Notes: generated by a model from the letters alone, not told the origin. 64,000 nt of DNA from Liolophura sinensis (GCF_032854445.1 NC_088306.1:27869764-27933763), one strand, 5' to 3'. Numbered from the stretch's first letter, positions 1 through 11,925 are shown. Numbers and translations: made by a program.

Positions 1-560
1 TTTAGCAAGGTAATCTAGAGAGGCAGCTTGCAGGCAATCTAGAGGGACACGTAGGAGTTCATCTGGCAAGGCAATCCAGCAGGACGAGCTACCAACGCAA
101 TCTAGTAAGACAATCCAGTAAGGCAATCTAGCCAGGTAATAAATGGATAGTCTAATAGCGCAATCAACAAGGGCAATGTAGAAAGGCAATCTAGCTCGGG
201 AATTCCAAATGTCTTTCTCGTAGGAAAATTCAGCAGTGGAATTTAGTTTGTTGTACTTCTACAAACTGTTTGCTCACATCTAGTGCCCGGAGAATCTGTT
301 GCTCACACCTAGTACACTAACACATTGGACACTTAGACATTCACACTTATTCAGTAAAACACTTAAAAATCGCACGCTAATACAGTACTCACGTGCACAT
401 TTTACATTTACACACTTCTGACCCAATCAACACTTACGCGGTGCAATGTTAGACAGGGCACACTACACCTGTACTCATTTCACACTTACACACTACACAC
501 TCTTTCACAGTGGAAAGTTTACACCTAGTACATTTACACCTTGCACAGTACACACTTACA
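1..560. repeat. Degenerate short tandem repeats
   Basis: From 1 to about 190 the motif ggcaatctag/ggcaatccag recurs roughly every 15-16 bases with many substitutions (for example near 30, 70, 98, 113, 125 and 185). From about 300 to 560 a second loose pattern, cacactta/acactta, recurs every 10-20 bases. Both look like decayed minisatellites. No gene is visible. Confidence 0.5.
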
Positions 561-640
561 AAGTGCAGGCCCGCATGCCTCTTGTGTACAGCACATGATA
601 TCCAATTCATGTTTGGACTCAAATTAACAAGATTTACCTA

Positions 641-866
641 TTTATTTAATTTTTTACGCCGTACTCAAGAATACTTCATTTATACGACGGCGGCCAGCAT
701 TATGGTGGAAGGAAACCCAGCAGAGCCCGGGGGAAATCAACGACCATCCGCAGGTTGATGCAATACGTTTTCACGTACGGCTGGAGAGGAAGCCAGCATG
801 AGCCAGACTTGAACTCACAGACACCGCATTGGTGCCAGGCTCTTGTGTCATTGCTCTGTGCTGGCG
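641..866 (-). mobile_element. SINE family A, near full length, minus strand
   Basis: The copy reads tail first: an A/T-rich tail, then ttttacgccgtactcaagaa, then cggcggccagcattatggtg, then the CCCGGG-type GC arm, and finally the tRNA-like head near 815-866 (gccagcatgagcc, cttgaactcaca). The same order and sequence recur about 20 times in the window, so this is an interspersed repeat. A short frame over 510-758 is produced mainly by this element and is not a gene. Confidence 0.8.
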
Positions 867-1785
867 TAATATTTATATGCATATATGTATGTCTTTGAAT
901 ATGAATATTTAATTGATCCCATCCAACGCTTAAAAGCTTTGGGTCGTTTCACGTAAAGCGGTCCTTGGGGTGAAAAGTATCCCACTGTGAATGCTATAAC
1001 ACGAGTGGACAAAATGTTGCAGCCGAGCCATTTCTGGTTAAGTGTTATTGTAGCGTATTATGGTGGTAATAATGGTTTTAAATTGCCATAAAATCGAACC
1101 ACTTTATCATTGTGCATAGAATAAACAACAGCAACAGGCCCTTGGGGGGTGATGTAATAGGGAGGTGGCCAATGCCTTTTGTTTATTCCCATACAACTAA
1201 GCTTGGCAACCATTTGAGAATGATTCTGTCAAAGGCCCGCTCATACAAAGGCTGACTAGCTGTGCAATCCGGGTGATGTAAATGTGGGAAATGGACGTTT
1301 TGATGTCGGCTGTATTGGTTCTCCAATACTATATACAGAAACATATTTAAAAAGGATGCATTATGAATTGTATGTGGAAAACATTTAACACATTTAATTA
1401 ACTTATTCTCATGTGAAATTCAATGTATAAAAGTTTGAAGAAAAAAAAAAGACAGCAAAAACTTTTTAAATAGTTTTCAGATACGAAATTAAGCGTAACA
1501 GAAAGCCCGTTTTTGTGTGTAAGTATCCTATATCTGTGCCGACTGAGCAAATTTTCTGCCTAAACAAATCGGCTTCAAGCTGTGTAAAGCACATCACTCT
1601 CTACTGGTTGGCTGCAGTGCTCGTAAACTACGTATTTGCTTTAGTAGCACTTCTATACAGAAACTGTCAAATATAATCATAGGAACAACAAAATAGTACA
1701 TCGATTGGACCGACTTCTTGTTAACACGTTATGTTGCCAATTCTCCAGTGTGTTTATTTTGCATTAGGCTCTAGCTCCAATGCAC
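867..1785. other. Intergenic, no recognised feature
   Basis: AT-rich sequence with an A-run near 1440. I see no coding frame, tandem repeat or SINE copy. Confidence 0.4.
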
Positions 1786-1962
1786 CGGCCCGGATAGCAC
1801 AGTTGGTAGAGTGTCCGCTTGTTGGGTGAAATTTGCGCCGATCATACATATGCCTGTATTAGTGTTGATGTGAAGTTGAATGTAGTTCGATGAAAGCTGG
1901 TCAGAGGCCGCGAAAAAGGGAGTTTCATTTCGGCTTAATTTATTTTCTCCAAGCTTCCACTA

Positions 1963-2049
<87 letters not shown>

Positions 2050-2376
2050 CAAAACATGATGTCCGCTTCACGAGCGGTAGATCCAGGGCCAATCCTCGGT
2101 AAAAGACGGTAAAAGAGGAAATTGTAACTTCCTGGCTTGTCGTTCAGCATGAAGGGGATAGTGCAACGACTGGTTGACACGTATCAGTATAATCGCTCAT
2201 GCTTGCTTGCTTTCAGTGAGTCGTCTCAGTGAAGCGGCACTATATAAAAGAGCGGTGGAAATCCGTCCTGCGACAAGGAGGCACATTACATACACCCTAA
2301 GGATTCCTTCTTCGTCATATGACTGAAAAATTGTTGAGTACGGCGTTAAACCCCAAGCCTCACTCCCTCACTCTAG
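1786..2376 (+). mobile_element. SINE family B, composite copy with nested segment and (TA)n
   Basis: The 5' end is tRNA-like (ggatagcacagttggtagag, an A-box-like stretch). It is interrupted after tgtccgctt (1812-1820) by about 240 bases beginning gttgggtgaaatttgcgcc and ending in a (TA)n tract. The same nine bases recur at 2060-2068, after which the tRNA-like 3' half continues (cgagcggtagatccaggg). The family B body follows (agaggaaattgtaacttcc, gtcgtctcagtgaagc, gaaaaattgttgagtac) and ends near a cactc-rich tail. Other copies lie near 19.0, 51.4 and 56.4 kb. Confidence 0.75.
1965..2047. repeat. (TA)n microsatellite
   Basis: An uninterrupted alternating TA tract of about 83 bases inside the composite SINE B copy. 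Open frames across it (alternating Tyr-Ile) are artefacts. Confidence 0.95.
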
Positions 2377-2540
2377 ATCCAATGGGCCAAACGGACCTGT
2401 CAATCAAGAACACGCAACTGGCCAATCGTAAGTAGTATTGTTGCAAATAGGTCAAGCGGATGTCCCACGCATTGGTTACAAATGTTCAATCTTTCTGTGA
2501 CGTCATGGCGTCACAATTGCTTTCACATGGAATAGAATGA

Positions 2541-2741
2541 GGGGCCTCCGTGGCTCAGCTGGTTAGCGCGCTAGCGCAGCGTAATGACCCAGCAGTCTCT
2601 CACCAATGCGATCTCTGTGAGTTCAAGTCCAGCTCATGCTGGCTTCCTCTCCGGCCGTACGTGGGAAGGTCTGTCAGCAACCTGCGGATGGTCGTGGAAA
2701 TATTCTTGAGTACGGCGTAAAACACCACTCAAAAAAAAAAA
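2541..2741 (+). mobile_element. SINE family A with intact tRNA-like head and target-site duplication
   Basis: The head is complete: ggggcctccgtggctcagct (an A-box-like TGGCTCAGCTGG) and gagttcaagtccagctc (B-box-like). The body follows (gtacgtgggaaggtctg, aacctgcggatggtcgtgg), then a jump straight to aaatattcttgagtacggcg, so about 75 internal bases are missing relative to other copies. It ends in an A-run. The 11-base repeat gaatagaatga flanks it at 2530-2540 and 2742-2752, as expected for LINE-mediated insertion. Confidence 0.88.
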
Positions 2742-2752
2742 GAATAGAATGA

Positions 2753-5498
2753 AAAGCAACGTTGTCACGAGAAGGGGTGTTCGGATAACGGATGTGTTGG
2801 ATCCATCCATTTATTGCGAAGCGTTGCGAAGCGCGTTGATTTTTACCCGGGTGCTGTCCAGTTTCACCACCCATAAACCCGACTTACCTTTTGTCGCTGA
2901 AATATTCAGGAGTTAGTCATTCAAACAAGCAGTTAAAAAAAGAGTCACTATGGACATCATCAATAAATCCATTTTTAGAATGCTACCATAAAAACGTTCT
3001 CAGCAAAAATTGTTCATTTGTTAACTTTGAAACGGAATCAGACACCGTAACAACGGTTCTTCGAGTACAGTGATACAATTTCTCACCCCCTGGGAAATGA
3101 AATTGTTCTTGTGCCATCCGCGTTGTTTGCACCCATTGATCAGATTAGCTATACTTGATCAGGTCAGTGCAAATCGGGACTATCTGTCAGCACAGAGCTC
3201 CTATTAAATGTTTAACATCCCACCACAGTATAGTCTGGAGTAGTTGGCATAATATAACCGAGTATAGCGTTGAATGCTATCGATTGATCTCCCTTGGGGA
3301 GAACTCTCCTCTGCGTAAAAGGATCAGGTCGAATGGCTGATCAGTGATCCTCAAAACATCCTCAAGGTCGCTGACAGTCAGATTAACGTTTATAAATGTT
3401 TGTTTACTTATTTATTGGACTGTTGCTTACAGCCATGCTAAAGAAACTCCCACTTTTATCTTTTTCGGGATAGTGGACGGGAGAAACCAGAGTGCCTCCG
3501 GAGTGCCCCGGAATGCCCGGAGTAAATCACCAGTATCTTCTAATCTACTGGCGAACTGTCTTACATACGGAACTGGTGCTAGACAAATGGTTTTCTGCTA
3601 ATGTGAGATAGTTCCCATGACCGCACGAGCGATGTCGATTGCTTATAACCAATAACATGATCAAGGTTTCATTAACAATGGAGTGATCGCATGAACACAA
3701 TTCATGCTCAGTGCTGAGATTGGACATGCACCTCGTTTGCCTCGTGGCTGGAATGGTGCGCCTTACAACTTGATAACGTTCCACTTCCTAAAGGCGTTAT
3801 GTAAATAGGGTAAATAGGGAAAATAATCTATATCCCATGACATGACTTAGCCCTCTGCAGCACAGAGTAGGGTTGGATTCACGCATGAGCCTGACAAGAG
3901 ATTTTGTATCTATCGGAAGTTTAACAAAATCCTCAAACAGTTTGAATCCTCGTAACGGGATTCTCATCAGCTGTAGGCCAACGAAATATTTTATTCATCT
4001 GATTGTTGGTAAAAGCAATAAGCCGGAATGTTTTTGACAGTCATTCCCTTGTGTGATCTTGCCAACAGAGTTGCACAATTTATTGGCAGAAGACAAGTGG
4101 CCATTAATGAATGTAACACGGTGTATACGCCCTCAGAAATACCGATGAGTGTTCATTGTCATCAAAGCGCCACAAAAAATGAAAGATGACTAATCTACAA
4201 TTTTATTTTCTGCCCAAGACCAATCTTACATATGAAATGTCAAATAGCGATAATATAAAATAAAGGCACCAGCTAAAACAATAAATAGTTGAAGGAGAAG
4301 TGAAACGTCAACATAGCATTGTCGTTTGACTTTGAATAATGGCCAGGTGGCTGATTACAATAAAATGGGGTTTCCAAGCGCAGGTTTTCGACATAAATTC
4401 TCGCTTAATTTCCACTAGGAATACACTTAAAGGCATATGAAATTGTGTCTGCGTTCGCCGCATTATATAGACATCAGTGAATCATCAAATATGATAGGTC
4501 ATATCACATCCATATTGTAGCTGTCGGTGTATATTTAATCATTTAGTGTAATGTATATTTATGATTTATAGAGAGATATCATCGAAATGTCCCTGGTTAC
4601 TGTAAAAGCGCAAATGTTTCACATGCTACCTAGGGAGAGCCATTGTGACAATTTGTTTTCGAGGTAAGGCTGTTCGGTCCGGCTTAACTCCCTTAAGAGA
4701 AACTCTTCTCTTCTCTGAGTAAAAAAAATGATCGGGTCGAATAGGGTGAACTTCCAGCTGTCAACCCGACATCGAGTTCTGAGACTCCATGGCCACTTAA
4801 TGGAGAAATGGAACGGTATTCAAATGAAGTCAGCCAGGAGCTCAGTGGAAAATACCGACGGCCAGTACCATAGTAAATATAGCATAGTATCTCTACTCCG
4901 CTTTACCAGTAAATAACTTCAACAGAAGCTACAATGTATCATAGACAAGAACAAAAAATAGTGCAAAATTGAGTTCAGGGACCAGAACGGATTCAGGATT
5001 CCCCATTCTCTGATAAAACGAGGCTTTTACACATTATTTCCCACTAGAGCCATGCTTAAGAATGTATTATTTGGCAGATATAAGCTTTCAAACCTTTAAT
5101 CTAGGATAGCGAACGTCAATGGCCAGTTTATGGGTTACGTAGTAACCGTGGACAGTAATATTTTGGCCGCCTGTTGAGATGCAAAGTGTTCTCTTGTGCA
5201 TTACCTGGTAGTTCAATTTCTAGCAACACATGCCGCATTTTTCAGTCTTTCTCTTGATGCCTTGTTCAGATATACATGTACAGTGAAACCAGATCGTTGA
5301 CCAATGGTAACCCGTAACTGGTGAAATACGGTCCCTTGTCAATTAACGTTACAAACGTTTACCAGTAAACGTTTAAAAAGTAGCAAATTAGACGTTCCCT
5401 ATACATGTAGTATCGTTGCTCTTGCAGAATTAAGCACAAAAGTTCAGAAATATTAGTACAAGATCGAAAGACAGTGACAATAATTGGATGTAGTCTGC
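2753..5498. other. Intergenic, no supported gene
   Basis: Several short frames occur but none has a convincing start or composition. Two stretches, 3275-3340 and 4672-4745, look like diverged copies of one sequence: a ctccctt/ctccctta segment, then gaactctcctct or gaaactcttctc, then gatcaggtcgaat or gatcgggtcgaat. A short run of cggag motifs lies near 3490-3522. Confidence 0.4.
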
Positions 5499-5736
5499 CT
5501 CGGCGCAATGACCCAGGAACCTTCCACGAATGTCATTGCTCAGTTCAAGTCCGTTTCATATTGTCTTCGGTCGTGCGCGGGCAGGTCTACCAGAAACCTG
5601 CGGATGGTCGAAGGTTGTCACCGGGATTTGCCAGGTTTCATCCCACCATAATGCTGACCGCCGTCGTATAAGTGAAGTATCTTTGAGTACGGCGTAAAAC
5701 ACCAATAATAATTAATAAATAAAAATAAATAAATAA
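5499..5736 (+). mobile_element. SINE family A, diverged copy
   Basis: The remnant head (cgcaatgacccaggaacctt, ctcagttcaagtccg), body (cctgcggatggtcg, ccaccataatgctgaccgcc) and tail (gagtacggcgtaaaacacc, then A/T-rich aataaat units) are in the family order. It is more diverged than the 2.5 kb copy. Confidence 0.82.
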
Positions 5737-6470
5737 GTGACCAAGGGTACAATATGCCCCAGTATATTAATCCAAGAAACTTCCATTGTCTACATGCCCA
5801 TGGAATGACTGTGAAACAGAAGGTTAATTAAAACAGCTAGGTCAAGGTCATGTGTGTTGTCTCGTCACATGCACATGCGGTAATTCACAGTGCTTACCTG
5901 CCTGAAGTTAAACATAACAACATTATATAACAATTATATAACAACATTATTTGAAATATATATGAGCTGGGTAATGCGGCAATATTAATAGTGCTGCCTC
6001 ACTGAAATGAAGAAACTGTAAATGACGCTTCATCAAGTCACAGCACATTGACACTGGACCGACCAGAAATTGGTTTGTGGATCGGTACAGAAAAACAAGC
6101 AATGAAATGCAAATATTGTTGACTCCGTTTCTAAAGTATCTGTCTGTATATACCTATTTTCTTATAGTTCTTAGGTGGTTTTGCTGAGCTTTGTTTCGAA
6201 AATTGGTCTTGCGATTGTTGACTTGAAATGTATATTATAGCTGACGATTCGGTATCTATGAATGTATCGTTCGACGCCTTGCTTTTAAATTGTGAGCAAT
6301 CGTGATATCCAATTTGTACAATAACTCTGTGGTTTCTGGACTGGGGTGTTAATGTGTTTCTATATTAAATGTGAGGATAAAATACAGCATTTTTATTAAA
6401 TCTATAGCAGTAACAGCTTTTGTATAGCAGTTAACATTATTAAATATTGTTTTTTCCCCTAATTCTGCTT
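5737..6470. other. Intergenic, no recognised feature
   Basis: AT-rich, with a local repeat of aacattatataacaattata near 5920. No gene, SINE or long tandem array seen. Confidence 0.4.
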
Positions 6471-6474
6471 AAGT

Positions 6475-6670
6475 CATGGCGTTAGACGGCGTGTCATTTG
6501 CTTCTATTTATGCATTTGCATGAACAGTTAGAATAAAACCCTAAACCTGAGGTAAATTGAGCGGAGGTTGTATATCACTGGTTATAAGAGAGAATTTGCC
6601 GGCTATCACACTGTCGCCCTTTCTATGGTTTTGCTCTCTATACTGGACATCTTTCTATTGTGAGTAGATC
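6475..6670 (+). repeat. Dispersed repeat family D, copy 1
   Basis: It contains gaacagttagaataaaaccc, then a gaggtaaa segment, a cactggtta segment, ctatcacactg, and finally a gttttgctctc stretch. The same ordered blocks occur near 7.1 and 24.4 kb, with a partial copy near 51.2 kb. I do not recognise the family. There is no coding frame or tRNA-like head. Confidence 0.6.
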
Positions 6671-6945
6671 GAACATCGCCCGTGGGAAACCACTGCGCCT
6701 GACCAGTTACCTCCCAAATCTCCAGACGCAATGCTGCAGTAGATTCATCACGATCAGGTTTCTAACAAACCATCTCGTTGGTCAGTGATGAGTGTCCCGA
6801 ACTTAGTCAGTCTGGACGACTCGTCCAGCGAGAGTGTACCATGGACATAGCCGTCTTTTATAGTTGCTGTTAACCGTCCATCCTTTTGATTGATGCTGTT
6901 GAGAAGGCACAATGTCAGACAATGTGAGGTGTACTGGTATACATG

Positions 6946-6947
<2 letters not shown>

Positions 6948-7008
<61 letters not shown>
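6948..7008. repeat. (TA)n microsatellite
   Basis: About 60 bases of alternating TA between two copies of dispersed repeat D. Confidence 0.95.
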
Positions 7009-7011
<3 letters not shown>

Positions 7012-7089
7012 TTCTATGGAGAAAATGTGAGAAAGTCTAGATCAGCTTCGTCTGATAAATCGGAATTAACATCGCTGCATATTTTTTTT

Positions 7090-7275
7090 ACCTAATTCTG
7101 TGGTAAAAGCCACGATGCCAAATGGCATGTAATTTGCTAACATTTAAGCGTTTACACAAGCAGTTGGAATAAAACCCCGACTGAGGTAAACTGACAACAG
7201 GCCGTATTTCATCCGTTACTTGTGATCATTTACTATCACACTGCAGTTGCTGCTCTAGTTTTACTGTCCATGGTA
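7090..7275 (+). repeat. Dispersed repeat family D, copy 2
   Basis: The ordered blocks are a cagttggaataaaacccc motif, gaggtaaactgac, ggccgtatttcatccgttac, ctatcacactgcag and tagttttactgtccatgg. They match copy 1 in the same orientation, with the (TA)n tract between the two copies. Confidence 0.6.
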
Positions 7276-7673
7276 TATATTATACAAATGGCAATGTGTT
7301 CAGAGGCTAGAGTATATAGGTAGAAAAGATGGGCGTTAATTAACCGGAATGTGGAGAAAATCTTTGTTTTAAGTACATTCCAAGAATTACCCTCCACGCC
7401 TGGATTGCGACATTTCCCCATTAGCCAATGGGCTGGTAGAAGACAGAGTATTCTTATCTTAGATGAGTTCCGTCCCCAGTCTAAGGTTCCAAGCTAAGCC
7501 CATAAAGATAATCCAAACCGAAGTGATTTCGGATTACTGTGATTTGGGCCACACTCAAATCTTTACCAGGCATACTTCCTCTGTTCTACCCTTGATGGGA
7601 TGAGAGGAGGAAATCTCTTAATGGACGTCAAATCCCCAGACGCGCGATGAAAAGCGGTGTTAACGCTGGTTGG

Positions 7674-7715
7674 TGGGGGCTGGGTTGGGATGGGATGGGT
7701 TGGGTTGGGTTGGGT
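7674..7715 (+). other. G-rich tract with G-quadruplex potential
   Basis: Seven or more runs of three or more G separated by one or two bases (ggggg, then ggg repeated with tt or at spacers). This matches the usual four-tract quadruplex pattern several times over. A peptide frame through it is not credible as a gene. Confidence 0.7.
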
Positions 7716-7954
7716 ATGAGTGGTGCCGTGTGCACATGTACATATGCACTATTTTACACTGCCATCTTTCCTCAGTGAGGAAGAGCCGCGTGAAATGTTC
7801 GATAATTGCAACTTTGAAACACACTATACTTCATTTATCCTGTTTTATTATCATTTTTATGATATCCGAGTTATTTAGTATTCTTAACGTCATACTCAAT
7901 CAATGTTTCACTTTTTTTTGGACTTTTTTGACAGGAGTCAGCTCAAATATGGTT

Positions 7955-8075
7955 GAGGAAAACAGGAGTGTCCGGAGTAAGTCACCAAAGTCAGTAGGGG
8001 TGTTTGGAGAAAGTCACCGCCCTGTGAAAGGTATATGTCAGTAGGAGTGTTCGGAGAAAGTCACCGCCCTTTGAA
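7955..8075 (+). repeat. Short tandem duplication
   Basis: The motif aggagtgtccggagtaagtc, with the variants ggggtgtttggagaaagtca and ggagtgttcggagaaagtca followed by ccgccct, occurs three times in about 110 bases. A related run (gtgcctccggagtgccccgg) lies near 3483. Confidence 0.6.
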
Positions 8076-9200
8076 GGGTACGAGTGAAACCACCTGATTT
8101 AAAGCCGCAGCTGATTCAAGTTGTAACACTTGATTCAACTTGATTAAAATTTATTAAAATTAAAACTTTCATATTAAATCATCAATAGCTGAAACGTTTT
8201 ATGAAGCATCGTTTCTGAAGTAGACGTTTTACTTTAGCCTGAATTTGTTAGTCTTATGCAGTGCACAGTTTAGTCAAAGCTGACAGTATTGTCTTGGTAG
8301 AAAACGTAAAAAAAAACAAGAGGTATGAGTGATATAATGGCAAAAAACAAAACGGTTGTCACTTTTAAAGCAGATTTTTAGTGTTCAATGCTTTCTGGGT
8401 GAACGAATGAACGTCAGGTGTCGTATCGACAGTTACGGAGGTGGATTCAGATTTCCAGTCTTGTGAGAACGATTTGACACCTGAGTAACTTAGTCATGAT
8501 TAAACAGGTACCTTATTAATCACGAACTGGTATAAAAAATGTGCATCCTGCAACGGGCTGTGTTCTCCTGTGCTAATGACATATCATATATGGCTGTGTG
8601 TACATACAAGAGTGGGTATACTTGTGCATAGTGAACGAGACGGCAAACCCACGATAGGTGTGCGTGCAGTTGTGCATATATATACATCTACCTTTTAACT
8701 TCACTTAAATTTGACTAGCTTCGTATAACTCTTATATTCTTGAGTATACGCCGCTAACCGCCTAATCGATCAAGTAACAAATAACAGTTGATAGTTAACA
8801 GAATTTCTGGGACAAATGCCGTATTAAATGAATGAAAGACTGATGACTGTGCCCCACTTCAGCAATATTGCCGCCATACGATGGCGAGAAGGTTTCAAGC
8901 AGAAAGCAGAAAATGCGCTATTGTATTTCATTCTCTTAAAGCTTCGTATTGTAGCACGCTACCTATCTAAATACAAAACAGCGGCCCTTTGACTTTATGG
9001 AGACAGACGATTACAATCCGAATATCAAGGTAATATGTTATGTGAGTTTGGTAGAAAGCGAACCAAAGTCACATGGGCTAATACATTTGGTAGGGATGGA
9101 CAATTTTATATATGTTTGCCTGTATCTATGTCGATTTGATTTCCGTCGGCTCATAAACAGCTACGATACAAATGGCTGTGCGACAAGAACATAGCGCATA
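8076..9200. other. Intergenic, no recognised feature
   Basis: No coding frame with credible composition, no SINE copy and no clear tandem repeat. An ATG-led 65-codon frame at 8997-9194 has no supporting feature and I treat it as chance. Confidence 0.4.
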
Positions 9201-10200
9201 ATACACGATGATTTGTTTTACTTAAAACTTGGACACACATATGGGGAAAGTTGATTTTTACTTAAACTCCGGATTCACCGACACGTCGAGTACTAAAACC
9301 GTCGACGCACATTCAGCGTGAGTTCTTTTGCTTAAGCGTAGTCCTTTCAAACAGAGGTGAGTCGTTTTGTTTAACTCCGTTCCGCTCAAACACAATGGGT
9401 TGGAAGAATGTATTTGGAGAATTGTTTTACTGAAATTTTGCATGCATCTATGTGGTGAGTTCTTTCACTAAACCCCTGACCGCTCAAACATTGTGAGGTG
9501 TTTTATGCCTAAAACCGTTCCGCTCAAACATATAGTGAGTTGGATACACTAAACCCCTGACCGCTCAAACATTGTGAGGTGTTTTATGCCTAAAACCGTT
9601 CCGCTCAAACATATAGTGAGTTGGATGCACATCGTCGAGGGAATTGGGACGTCCCTGTATGATGCGTTTTTTCACTAAACCCCTGACGGCTCAAACATTG
9701 TGAGGTGTTTTATGCCTAAAACCGTTCCGCTCAAACATATAGTGAGTTGGATGCACATCGTTGAGGGAATTGTGATGCCCCTATATGATGCGATTTTTCA
9801 CTAAACCCCTGACCGCTCAAACATTGTGAGGTGTTTTATGCCTAAAACCGTTCCGCTCAAACATATAGTGAGTTGGATACACATTCTCGAGGAAATTGTG
9901 ACGCCCCTATATGATGGTTTTTTTCACTAAACCCCTGACCGCTCAAACGTTGTGAGGTGTTTTATGTCTAAACCCGTTCCGCTCAAACATATAGTGAGTT
10001 GGATGCACATCGTTGAGGGAATTGTGACGCCTCTATATGATGCGTTTTTTCACTAAACCCCTGACCGCTCAAACATTGTGAGGTGTTTTATGCCTAAAAC
10101 CATTCCGCTCAAACATATAGGATGCACATCGTCGAGGGAATTGTGACGCCCCTATATGGTGCGTTCTTTTACTTTAAACCTAGTCTGTTTAAACATGCAT
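9200..10200 (+). repeat. Tandem array with 126-bp unit
   Basis: The unit anchor cactaaacccctgac begins at 9466, 9548, 9673, 9799, 9925 and 10051, giving spacings of 82, 125, 126, 126 and 126. Each unit holds two related halves, one with ctcaaacattgtgaggtg and one with ttccgctcaaacatatagtg. Diverged half-units extend the array left to about 9200 and right to about 10200, the usual pattern of homogenised centre and decayed edges. 126 is divisible by three but no long frame results. Confidence 0.92.
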
Positions 10201-10419
10201 GGTGATTTGTTTTACTGAACGCCGCTCATTCGCATAGAGCGTTGGACGCACGAGGAATTGCTTTATTTAAACCTTGGACGCAGATATATGGCGGAAAGAC
10301 GGTAACAATGCCTGAGAGACTACTCTAACATATTTCTATTTGACGGAAAAACGGTAACAACACCTAAGATACTACTTCAACACTGTATAGATGAAAATTT
10401 AAGAATGACAAAATCTGCG

Positions 10420-10915
10420 TTAAAAAGTCCCACCTTAATGGAATTATTTTCGCTTTCTCCAAATTACACTTCGTTCTATATTGTTAATATCATTGCCTAG
10501 ATATTTGAACAGTTGCTGTTAACAGGCAACATGCCAAAACTGTGGTGACTTCTGACTGGAGAGAGGATGGTTTTTCATCATAACAAACTTTGCCTAAAAG
10601 TTCCAGCTTAACTTTTGCTTGCCATGTTTCAAAATCATCTAATAGGAATATTTTCGCTTTCTCGAAGGGACACTTCTTCCCTTTGTAGTTTAATATCCTT
10701 GCCTATGTATTTGAACTGTTAATGTTGTTACCAGGAGCCAGGTTAACAAGTGTTGTAACTGCGGTAAAATGACAAAATTTGAAAAAAAAGTTCCAGCCTA
10801 ACTTACTGCATCCTGTTTCAAAATCATCACATCGAATATTTTGGCCCTTTCGAATGAATGTTCCCCCCTTTGTGTAAAATAATCCCCACGTGTAAATTTT
10901 AGCAGCAGTTTAGCA
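10420..10915 (+). repeat. Diverged triplication of a ~175-190-bp segment
   Basis: Three successive segments start at about 10422, 10596 and 10786. Each begins aaaagt(t/c)cca and carries a tttcgctttct or tttggccctttc block, then a run like ttgtagtttaatatccttgc and tatttgaac. The third is the shortest and most diverged. No coding potential is apparent. Confidence 0.6.
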
Positions 10916-11925
10916 ATCATACGACAATATGTGGTGGCTTACCTTTGGCTATATCTGTGAAAGGCTTCACGAAGAGGCTGGCGCGGGGTGGCTTGTCTGG
11001 TCGAATCGAGCGATCGTCACGGCTGTACAGTACTCACACACTCTTACCACAGGTGCCCGTCTGCGGCACCGCGCGGGACGGAAGATATCACTATCAGCCA
11101 CCCCCGCCTAGACACCCATAAGCCGACCTCATGGATTGGCTCGACGCCGATGCTGCCATCCACACCTTTGATTGGCTAAACGAGTAAAGCGGGCGAAAGT
11201 CACAAGGGATTTCTTGGGAGAATTTCTAAAAGTGGGTGTTTCATTTTGAAGGATGATAATGTATACCCGTGGGGACAATTATATTCCCAATTGTGCATTT
11301 GTCGAGAGAAAACGTATTGTCTTCCAGTTGAGGACAATTGTCAAATCGGCACAGGGCTTTGCGTTTTCACACATTAATGGAGACAGAGAAGTTAATTGCC
11401 ATGTTAAGTGGAGGCACATAACTGCGTTTATCTGCCACCTTGTTTCTAGTGTCATTTTGTGGCTGATAAGACTTAATAAAATGAGCACAAATCAATAACA
11501 TACATATAATAACAGTTTTCAAATGAACTAGATTAGCTCAGTAATTCATCGATACAAACGAGTTATGGAATCAATACGTTGCGTGGGAGAAGACATAAGT
11601 TTTATTCGAATTTTTTCGTGATTTCGTTTAGACGGTTTACATGTACCTTGTGTTCCTATCCGGGTGCGTGAAGATAGAGATTGTGGGGAACACAATAAAA
11701 GCAATAACTTTACCAAATAAATGTGCCCTGATCAAAATTACCATACTGTAGCTTAAGTCATTTTGCACGTCTATATTACTGAGCCATTGCGGTTTCATCG
11801 CGAAGAAACCTTCCCTTTTCGAAGCACCCTATTTTACAAAATCACATTTCGATTGTTTCACATCTAGCTTTGCTGTTCACAAAGTACACGTGTGTTACCG
11901 ATGGACGTTCTATATATGTTATTTA
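10916..11925. other. Intergenic, no recognised feature
   Basis: Short frames on both strands (11253-11498 and its antisense) overlap each other and lack supporting signals. No SINE or tandem repeat seen. Confidence 0.4.

Noticed and set aside
2541-2640. A tRNA gene at the SINE A head
   Set aside because: The head matches many other copies, continues into the SINE body without a 3' acceptor arm or terminator, and is flanked by a target-site duplication.
9466-10190. A centromeric satellite
   Set aside because: Only about five full units and flanked by ordinary intergenic DNA; far too short to claim.
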